This document shows positions 57,225-64,000 of a DNA stretch of 64,000 nt, piece by piece. The stretch spans positions 281,001-345,000 of the forward strand of contig NZ_CP022366.1 of the NCBI RefSeq assembly GCF_003119115.1. Direction: 5' to 3'. This stretch comes from Azospirillum sp. TSH58 (GTDB taxonomy: Bacteria > Pseudomonadota > Alphaproteobacteria > Azospirillales > Azospirillaceae). Position 1 is the first letter of the stretch; the number at the start of each line of letters is the position of its first letter. The position numbers and the translations under genes are program-made. The notes beneath the pieces are model-generated. The model worked only from the letters and a program-made list of their open reading frames with translations, searched no databases and was not told the DNA's origin.

Positions 57225-57515
57225 TTACGAGCCGAGGCCCTTGACGCCGGTGCTGAGGATGCTCTTCGTCGCCACGCCGGTGGAGGCGGTGTCGATCGAG
57301 TAGAGCGTGGCCACGCCCTGGGTGGTGGCGGCCTGCGCGGTCACGTAGGACTGCTGCTGGGCGTTGGTGGCGTTGTGGGCCGCGTTGGCCAGCGCCTGGG
57401 CCGTGGCCTGGAACAGGTTGCCCATGGCGATCGCCGGAGCGTCGCCCAGAACCTTGGTGTTGGCCTGGGTGACGGAATCGGTGATCTGGTCGTTCACGGC
57501 GGTCGGAAATGCCAT
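57225..57515 (-). CDS. RebB-family R-body structural protein, copy 1 (promoter-proximal)
   Basis: The 96-residue protein (MAFPTAVNDQITDSVTQANT...) shows the full RebB signature: QITDSV, LGDAPAIAMGNLFQATAQAL, NAAHNATNAQQQ and LYSIDTASTGVATKS, with a longer tail STGVKGLGS than the other copies. GAGGAAAGAC precedes ATG 57515. It is the first gene of the minus-strand cluster, after a 480-nt regulatory gap with an inverted repeat. Polymerised RebB-type proteins form pH- or ion-triggered ribbons in known R-bodies. Confidence 0.92.
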   Translation of the reverse strand: MAFPTAVNDQITDSVTQANTKVLGDAPAIAMGNLFQATAQALANAAHNATNAQQQSYVTAQAATTQGVATLYSIDTASTGVATKSILSTGVKGLGS

Positions 57516-57995
57516 TGTCTTTCCTCACTGGTGGGGCCGGTTTCAAAGGCGGCCGCTGGTGGCGTCGATCATTCACACAGCCGCATGCGACCATGAGGCG
57601 TGTGAACGGCTGACGGTGCGACTGTAGCGATGTGCCGTCCCGCAAGATTGGTCTATCCGGCGAAAGAATCCGTCGGACCGCGCGATTTTTGTGCGCTTGG
57701 GTTGCGCCGTGGCGGGGGATGCGGGGAAAGCGTGTGGCTCCGCCGCGACCGATTCTTGCGTGATGGGCGCAACGGTGGATGCATTGCCGTGCAATTCCGT
57801 GTCCCGGCGCCCCCGTCCCCGCCGCGGAGGACCGGCGTCATCCGGCGGAATCGACGGCGAGGGACCGGACGACGGGGATGCGAAGCGGCGATGCCCACGG
57901 ATTGCGGGAGTGGCGAACGAAACCACGCCGCTCTATTCTTGGTCTGGTCTTTGATGGTACAGTCGAAAAGGAATGAAGTCTGGAAGGTGCCCAGC
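57516..57995. other. Divergent regulatory gap between the R-body cluster and the YitT gene
   Basis: This 480-nt region has no supported gene. It holds the inverted repeat at 57572-57606 near the first rebB gene and a small ATTGC-CGT-GCAAT dyad near 57782 nearer the yitT side. No sigma-54 consensus is present. GC falls locally around 57630-57700, as expected for promoters. I cannot name -35/-10 elements with confidence. Confidence 0.55.
57572..57606. promoter_or_regulatory. Inverted repeat upstream of the R-body cluster
   Basis: TTCACAC (57572-57578) and GTGTGAA (57600-57606) are perfect arms that extend by GCC/GGC after a one-base bulge, and CGCATGCG lies in the centre. The repeat is about 60-90 bp upstream of the first rebB start codon, a good place for an operator. 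No regulator gene of the locus is adjacent. Confidence 0.5.
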
Positions 57996-58652
57996 GTGCT
58001 CAGGAAAAGTGCAGTATCCGTACCCGCCAACACTGCCGCTGCAACAAATGAAGCCAAACGGGCGTCGCACAGCGCATTTGATAATGCGCAGGGGCAGCTG
58101 TTCGGCATCATCATGACCGCGTTCGGGATTTCCATACTGCATGCCGCCGGATTGATCACCGGGCAGGCGGCGGGGCTGTCCTTCGTCATCGCCTACGCCA
58201 CGGGGCTGGATTTCGGGCCGGTGTTCTTCGTGGTGAACCTGCCCTTCTACGCGCTGGCGCTGGCGCGCATCGGCTGGCGGTTCACCGCAAAGTCGCTTCT
58301 GGCGGTCACGAGCATCTCGGTGCTGACCACGCTGGCGCCGCAGGCGATCCGCTACGACGCGCTGCACCCCTACGTGGCGGCGGTTCTGGCGGGCTTCTGC
58401 ATCGGAATCGGGGTCATCGGCCTGTTCCGCCACGGCTCCAGCGGCGGCGGGGTGGGCATTCTCGCCTTCTACATCCAGGAGAAGACGGGCTTCCGCGCCG
58501 GCTGGCTCCAGGCCATGTTCGACGTGGTGATCTTCTCCATGGCGGTCTTCGTGATCGACGGGAAGGCGGTGGTGGCCTCGATGCTGGGGGCGGCGGTGCT
58601 CAACGCCTTCGTCGCCTTCAACCACCGGACGGACTGGTACGTGGCCCGCTGA
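57996..58652 (+). CDS. YitT-family membrane protein
   Basis: The 218-residue protein has six hydrophobic segments (LFGIIMTAFGISILHAAGLITG, FGPVFFVVNLPFYALALA and others) and the YitT GFCIGIGVIGLFRHGSSGGGVGIL motif, and ends in a short hydrophilic tail. GTG 57996 is preferred because GGAAGG lies 8-9 nt upstream; ATG 57954 has no ribosome site. YitT proteins are inner-membrane proteins of unknown transport function. It is divergent from the R-body cluster; co-regulation is possible but not shown. Confidence 0.88.
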   Translation: MLRKSAVSVPANTAAATNEAKRASHSAFDNAQGQLFGIIMTAFGISILHAAGLITGQAAGLSFVIAYATGLDFGPVFFVVNLPFYALALARIGWRFTAKSLLAVTSISVLTTLAPQAIRYDALHPYVAAVLAGFCIGIGVIGLFRHGSSGGGVGILAFYIQEKTGFRAGWLQAMFDVVIFSMAVFVIDGKAVVASMLGAAVLNAFVAFNHRTDWYVAR

Positions 58653-58755
58653 GGGCCGTTTCCGGACGGTGCCGGACAGGGGAGCAAGCGGCGGGAGCCG
58701 GGGGCTTCCCGCCGGCCGGCCGGCTGGAGAGATCAGGCTTCCATGGTCAATGGGC

Positions 58756-59445
58756 CTACTTCAGCACGATCCAAATCCCGGTAAAGCCATAGCCGGCCAG
58801 GGGCGCCGACATGGTGCCATCGGTGCCGATTGACCAGCCGTTGTTGATGGAAGCGTCGCCTGGATCGTAGAAGCCGTTTGCTCCGCGCGTGAGCCAATGC
58901 ATGCCGCCGGCGGTGTTCTGCACGCAAAGCAGTTGCACCTCGTCAGCGGCCGGGGCGGCATAAGGGAAGCCGGTGGTGGGGCGGCCCGGGGCGTTGACCG
59001 TGGCGTCCGCGCTGCAACGCGCAACCTCCTGCGGACAGGCGGTGAGAAGCATGGTGGCAATGCGTTGGCAGTTGGTTGATTGGGCCGCGGAATTCTCAAT
59101 CACATTGACGGTGACCGTCCTCCCGAACATTCTGGCCACATAGGCGAGCGCGGACGGCGAGTTTTCCAACCCCGGGGAATCCTTGTAAACAGCGGGTGCC
59201 GGTAAGTTCAACTCAAGGTCGCCGGTTATCCTGTATATTTTCCTCGCCAAGCTGTCATCGCATTCATAGCCGTCGATGTCGACCTGGCAGTTCGATTGGC
59301 CTGTATCGGTCGGTCTGTGGCGAAGCTTGATGGGATAATTGAGGTTGGCTACGGCTGGGATGGCCCTGAGCGCAGCCGCCAAGGCAAAGGCGCCGCACGC
59401 GTTGCTTCCTGGGGGCTGCGCAACGTTGAAGGTGATGTTGGGCAT
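58756..59445 (-). CDS. Papain-like cysteine protease fold, orphan (possible effector)
   Basis: ATG 59445 gives 229 residues. NACGAFALAAAL places Cys17 at the start of a helix, as in papain-like enzymes and C39/C58-type effectors. GMHWLTRGANGFYDPGD supplies His183 followed by Asp194, the usual Cys-His-Asp/Asn order. The rest is unfamiliar, with paired Cys residues (SNCQ, ECDD, TNCQ, RCSA). There is no signal peptide or membrane helix. Base use is less GC-biased than in neighbours, which suggests transfer. It sits upstream of the R-body cluster beside YitT. Delivery by R-bodies or a secretion system is only a hypothesis. Confidence 0.65.
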   Translation of the reverse strand: MPNITFNVAQPPGSNACGAFALAAALRAIPAVANLNYPIKLRHRPTDTGQSNCQVDIDGYECDDSLARKIYRITGDLELNLPAPAVYKDSPGLENSPSALAYVARMFGRTVTVNVIENSAAQSTNCQRIATMLLTACPQEVARCSADATVNAPGRPTTGFPYAAPAADEVQLLCVQNTAGGMHWLTRGANGFYDPGDASINNGWSIGTDGTMSAPLAGYGFTGIWIVLK

Positions 59446-59717
59446 GGCATTGGGCCTTTTTCCGGATTGCACCTGATTCCCAGGACGGCGGCTTCATGAA
59501 TCCGTGAACCGGGCGGACGTTTTTCGCGACTCACCGAGGCCATGCCTGACCGGCGGAGTCGGCGGAGCGCTTGCGGCGTCCAGCGCTTGATCGAACGTCC
59601 GTTCGGATCGTGGCGCGCTTGGTCCAGGCGAGGAGTCGCGACGCCCGGCGGGGGCGAAGGCCGGTGCCGTCCACGCCGGTGTTCAGGTTCCGGAACCGCT
59701 CACCGACGCGGTCACGC

Positions 59718-60614
59718 TCAGCGCATTTCCATCAGCAGACGCCGCAGCCAGATGCCGGAAGGGTCGGCTTCGGTGCGGCGGTGCCAGACCAGCGAGTAAT
59801 TGAAATTCGGGATCAGGAACGGCAACGGGAACGACAACAGGCCTTGCGACAGGGCGATCGATTCCAGAAGTGACGGCAGGGTTGCGATCATCCTCGTCCC
59901 CACGATGGCGGTGATGTTGCTCATGAAGCTTGGGGAGCGCAGGGCTATGGTCCGGTGACGTCCGATGCCCTTCAGAAACACATCGATCGGGCTCAAACTT
60001 GAGGCGCGGAACTGGGCAATGGTGTGCGGATAACGCAAATACTCATCAAGAGGAATCCCCTGCTCGACCAACTCCATCAAAGGATGATCGGCACAGCAAA
60101 ACCCGACGAAACTGTCATGGAAGAGAAATTGCGAGAGATAGGGTGATTCCGGCGGCTGCAGGCCCCAAAACGTGCAGTCGAGTTCGCCAGCCGCCAATTG
60201 GTTCAGGGTGCCCTCACCGACGTTGATCAATTCCAGCGTCACGTTGGGGGCGATTTGCTGAAGCTTCCGGGTGAGCCTGGGCACGATGGTCAGAGCGGCG
60301 AAATCGCTGATGCCAATCCGGAAATGGCGGTTGTCCTCGACCACGTCCGATCCGTTGGTGCTCATCAGCACGCGGACGGATTGGAGAATGTCCGCCACTT
60401 GACCAATCATCGATTGTGCCCGTTCCGTCGGCACCAGCCGGTTGCGGGCGCGCACGAAGAGCGGGTCGTCCATCAGCACCCGAAGCCGGTTCAGCGCGTG
60501 ACTGACCGCTGGTTGGCTGAGCGCAAGTTGCGGCGCCGCATCCTTCACAGAACCCGTGCGCGCGATCGCGTCGAAAACAACCAGCAGATTCAAATCGATA
60601 CGGTTTAAATTCAT
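59718..60614 (-). CDS. LysR-family transcriptional regulator (NodD/LinR-like branch)
   Basis: The 298-residue regulator starts MNLNRIDLNLLVVFDAIARTGSV, followed by the HTH core AAPQLALSQPAVSHALNRLR and DDPLFVRARN, typical of the NodD/PcpR-like LysR branch. An effector domain (about 95-295) follows. Its DNA is somewhat less GC-rich than the window average. It is divergent from the giant DUF4347 surface protein with a 107-nt gap, so it may control it. No inverted repeat was seen in the gap. Confidence 0.9.
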   Translation of the reverse strand: MNLNRIDLNLLVVFDAIARTGSVKDAAPQLALSQPAVSHALNRLRVLMDDPLFVRARNRLVPTERAQSMIGQVADILQSVRVLMSTNGSDVVEDNRHFRIGISDFAALTIVPRLTRKLQQIAPNVTLELINVGEGTLNQLAAGELDCTFWGLQPPESPYLSQFLFHDSFVGFCCADHPLMELVEQGIPLDEYLRYPHTIAQFRASSLSPIDVFLKGIGRHRTIALRSPSFMSNITAIVGTRMIATLPSLLESIALSQGLLSFPLPFLIPNFNYSLVWHRRTEADPSGIWLRRLLMEMR

Positions 60615-60721
60615 GGGGCGAATTCCGGAATTTATAACCCTGCATTTTACTAAAGCAACTTGTGTGTGTATAGGCCGAAAGGAGGTCTCAAAGCGCCTAA
60701 CCCCTTCGAGGAATGCTCGCC

Positions 60722-62674
60722 ATGCTTCATCCGACCGTGTCCCAGCCCAACCCCGCTATCCTGGGCTGTGCGGGTGTTCCCACGACCTCGCGGTTTGAGG
60801 TCGCGTTCATCGACACGGCGCTCGATGACTGGCAGGCGCTGAAGGCCGAGACTCCGGCCGGCATCGAGGTCTTCCTGATCGACAGCCGTTGCGACGGCAT
60901 GGCGGCGATGGCGCGGGCGCTGGACGGGCGCCGCGACATTCGTGCCATCCATGTGCTCAGCCATGGCTTCGAAGGCGGCCTTCAGCTCGGCTCCGGCCGG
61001 TTCGACAGCAACGCCCTGGCCCACCGCGTGGAGGAGCTTGCGTCCATCGCCTCCAGCCTCGCCCCGGATGGCGACATCCTGCTGTACGGCTGCAACGTGG
61101 CGGCCGGCCATGGACCGGACTTCCTGAGTGCGCTGGGGGAGACGACGGGCGCCAACATCGCGGCCTCGCGGACGCCCACGGGTGCCGCGGACCGGGGAGG
61201 CGACTGGGACCTCGACTGGAGCCATGGCGCCGTCACCACCGACGCTCTGCGGTTCGAATCGTATCGTGGGGTGATGGCCGCTCCGACCATCGTGAGCGGC
61301 GTCGCCTACGTCGGTGAAAACACCATCGTTCTGACGTTCGATCAGGCGCTGGACGCCGCAAGCCAGCCGAACCTGAGTTACTTCGCCTCCGACATGCTGA
61401 CCCCGAGCAGCGTGGAGATCAACGGTGCCGCGACCAACTTGTCGGCCGCCGTGATCTCCGGCAACACGCTGACGCTGACGCTTCCAATGGAGACGTTCAC
61501 CAACGGTGACGTGCTCACCATCAAGTATGAGGACCCGACCGGCAATCAGACCAGCGGCGTTCTCCAGGCATCGCTGTCCGGTGACGATGTCGCGACCTTT
61601 CAGAACAATGTCACGGTTTATGGAGCCCGTCCGACCACCACTCCGACACTGACGGCGACGGGCGGCACGACGACGTTCAACGCCAGCCCGGTGGATCTGT
61701 TCTCGTCGGTCACGGCCGACACCAACGACACGGGGCAGGTCTTCACCGGCCTGACGCTGACCGTGACGGGCCTCGTCGACGGCGCGTCGGAAATGCTGGG
61801 CTTCACCATACCGGGGATGATGGGGGGCCCCGTCACCATCGCGCTGACCGGCGCCGGCACCTTGACGGGTCCCTTCACCGGGTCGGCTGTCGGTGGCGTC
61901 ACGCTCAATGGCAGCACCGCCACGGTGACGATCAGCGGCCTGCAGTACTCGGCCGCCGAGATGCAGTCGTTCATCGACAGCATCGCCTACAACAACATCG
62001 CCGGCACGCCGTCCAACGGCCAGCGCGTCGTCACCCTCACCGGCGTCTCCGATGACGGGGCAAGCAACAACACCGCCAGCCTGACCGGCATCGCCGCCAC
62101 CATCAATGTCGGAGCACCGCCGCTCACCCTGCCCACCCTGACGGCAACGGGCGGCACGCCGACCTTCACCCAGGGGGCGGTCTCGGGCGCCGATCTGTTC
62201 TCCGGGGTGACGGCGGACACCAACGACACGGGGCAGGTCTTCACCGGCCTGACCCTGACGATCACCAACGTCAGCGACGCCGAGGCGCTGCTCGGCATCG
62301 GCAGCAATCCCCTTGCCCTGTCGGTCGCCGGCGGCGGCCCGACGCCCTTGCCGGGAATCACCGGGTCCGGGCTGGGCGTCTTCGCCAACGTGGCTGTCAA
62401 CGGCACCACGGTAACCGTCACCCTGACCGGGCTGAACCACACCAACGCCCAACTGGCGACGCTGATCGACGGCCTGTCCTACATCAACTATACCGGCGGC
62501 ACCTTCAACGGGTCCCCCATGTCCGGCAACGTGACCGCCGGCAGCCGCGTCATCACCGTCACCAGCGTCACCGACGATGGCGGCAACAACCACACCGCCA
62601 GCCTCACCGGCGTCTCCGCAACCGTCAACGTCACCGCCGCCCCCCCACGCCGGTCCTGCAAAGCGCCGCGGTGA
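60722..62674 (+). pseudogene. Giant DUF4347/SwmB-repeat surface protein, 5' segment ended by a frameshift
   Basis: ATG 60722 follows GAGGA at 9 nt. Residues 20-180 form a DUF4347 domain (IEVFLIDSRCDG, IRAIHVLSHGFEGGLQLG, DGDILLYGCNVAAGHGPDFL, TGANIAASRTPTG). SwmB-type repeats follow (VAYVGENTIVLTFDQALD) and bacterial Ig-like or cadherin-like units of about 160 residues (TLTATGG...DTNDTGQVFTGLTLT). At a C7 run (62640-62646) the frame shifts and stops at 62672-62674 after APPRRSCKAPR. The same repeat continues in the next frame, so the full protein is larger. DUF4347 proteins are typically very long type I-secreted or surface adhesins. Confidence 0.88.
62640..62646 (+). repeat. C7 homopolymer at the frameshift point
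   Basis: Seven consecutive C residues occur exactly where the DUF4347 protein changes frame. The homologous site at about 63831-63845 (GCGCCCCCTCGGCG) has no such long run. A run of this type can vary by slipped-strand mispairing, or be a sequencing error. Confidence 0.75.
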
Positions 62675-64000
62675 CCGGCGATTCGCTGGTGCTCACCTAC
62701 GACGTGGCGCTCGATTCCGCCAACCCGCCGGCACCGGGCGCCTTCACCGTCACGGTCGGCGGCACGCCGGTCACCGTCAGCGGCGTCGCCGTGGACGGGG
62801 CGAACAAGACGGTCACGCTGACGCTCGGCCAAGTGGTCGCCTATGGCGACACGGTCGCCGTCTCCTACACCGACCCCACCGCGGGCGACGACGCGAACGC
62901 CATCCAGGCCGGCACCGGCGGCAGCGACGCCGCCAGCTTCACCGGCCAGTCGGTCACCAACAATTCGCCCGACCCGAGCACCACGCCGCCGTCCGTCACG
63001 GCCATCGATGCCTATGTCGGCGAAAACGTCATCATCGTGACGTTCGATCAGACCCTTGACGCCCAGAGTCCGTTGCTGCTTTCCAGTTTCGGCGCCGTCG
63101 ACAGCTACCTTCCGCTGGACCTGGGCACCGACGCCATCCTCGTGGGCAGCACGAAGGTCGATCTGCGCTCGGCGGTCATCTCCGGCAACAAGTTGATCCT
63201 GACCACGGTGAGCCCGCTCGCTCAGGGGGATTACGTCCGCTTCACCTACAGCGACCCGGCCGGCAACGACACCGCCAACGTCCTGCAGAACCTGTCGGGC
63301 CTGGATCTCCCCGACACCCGCTTCGCCACCATGGTCACGGCCACCCGCGCGGTCAACGCCCCGAGCCTGACGGCGACGGGCAACGCGACGACCTTCACCA
63401 ACTCCTCGAGCCCGGCGGACCTGTTCTCGTCGGTCACGGCGAACGCCAATGATCTGGGACAGGTCTTCACCGGTCTGACCTTCACCGTGACCGGCGTCCT
63501 GGACGGAATGTCGGAATACCTGATCTTCGTAGTCCCCGGGGGCTCGTCCTCCATCATGAATTTGGCCGACGGCGCCAGCTTGATGAGCGGCACCTTCGGG
63601 GTCACCGGCGGCGCCACGCTCAACGGCAGCACCTTGACGGTGACGATCAGCGGCCTGCGTTTGTCGGCCAACGAAATGCAGTCCCTCCTGGACGGCTTCT
63701 ACTACAACAACGCCGCCGGCACGCCGTCCAACGGCCAGCGCATCATCACGCTGGCCAGCGTCACCGACAGCGGCGTCAGCGACAACATCGGCACCCTCAC
63801 CGGCATCTCCGCCGTCATCAACATCGGCGCCCCCTCGGCGCCGGTCCTGCAAAGCGCCGCGGTCAACGGCACGTCGCTGGTGCTGACCTACGACACGGCG
63901 CTCGACGCCGTGAACATTCCGTCCGCGGGCAGCTTCACCGTCCTGGCCGGCGGGTCCCCGGTGGCCGTCAGCGGCGTCGCCGTGGACACCGCGACCAAGA
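62647..64000 (+). CDS. Giant surface protein continued in the shifted frame, 3' end outside window
   Basis: From 62647 the frame is open to the window end without a stop and continues the repeats: TPVLQSAAVTGDSLVLTYDVALDS (SwmB unit), then YVGENVIIVTFDQTLDAQ, another DTNDxGQVFTGL-type unit and again PVLQSAAVNGTSLVLTYDTALD near 63842. The exact recurrence of VLQSAAV after the frame break shows that the two segments were one gene. Adding one C to the C7 run restores the frame. It has no start codon of its own. Confidence 0.88.

Overview
The window looks like a piece of a chromosome or large replicon of an Azospirillum-like alphaproteobacterium (Rhodospirillales). The signs are very high GC with strong GC3 bias, many LysR regulators, an MHYT/GGDEF/EAL protein, bifunctional AdhE, and an alphaproteobacterial tRNA-Phe with encoded CCA. 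The genus is an inference from gene content; no species marker such as rRNA is present. No insertion sequence, prophage, plasmid origin or CRISPR array was seen.

Layout. 1-4.6 kb: the end of a KaiC-like ATPase, a hybrid histidine kinase, a DUF2946-like plus PCu(A)C copper pair, and an EamA transporter behind a strong hairpin. 4.6-19.8 kb: metabolic genes with local regulators. These are an ALDH7-type semialdehyde dehydrogenase, a TPP enzyme divergent from a LysR gene, a PhoU-like protein, an SDR divergent from LysR, an S41 protease, a SoxR-box-controlled flavodehydrogenase/ferredoxin, a pyruvate-oxidase-like TPP enzyme, and a saccharopine-dehydrogenase-like enzyme divergent from Lrp. 19.9-23.8 kb: a two-subunit molybdenum hydroxylase (IorAB type) divergent from LysR. 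23.9-26.3 kb: a cyclic-di-GMP protein.

26.3-41 kb is a coherent organophosphate module. A binding protein, sensor kinase and sigma-54 activator (PgtC/PgtB/PgtA-like) lie upstream of a second PgtC-like binding protein with a fused permease, an ATPase, a HAD phosphatase and a histidine phosphatase. A consensus -24/-12 promoter precedes the transporter operon. An aspartate 4-decarboxylase and AspT antiporter pair sits between the two halves. 41-48 kb: a secreted bicovalent-FAD oxidoreductase, tRNA-Phe, AdhE, and an unusual GAF/degenerate-AAA+/AraC fusion.

48-59.5 kb is the most striking region: an R-body (reb) locus on the minus strand. It has four tandem canonical RebB paralogues, three to four diverged RebB-like proteins (two with low-complexity or repeat extensions), and two large proteins I cannot assign (358 and 1173 aa). 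It is flanked by two orphan genes of lower GC, one with a papain-like Cys-His-Asp arrangement. These could be cargo toxins, but that is a hypothesis. 59.7-64 kb: a LysR regulator and the start of a giant DUF4347/SwmB-repeat surface protein that is frameshifted at a C7 run and leaves the window.
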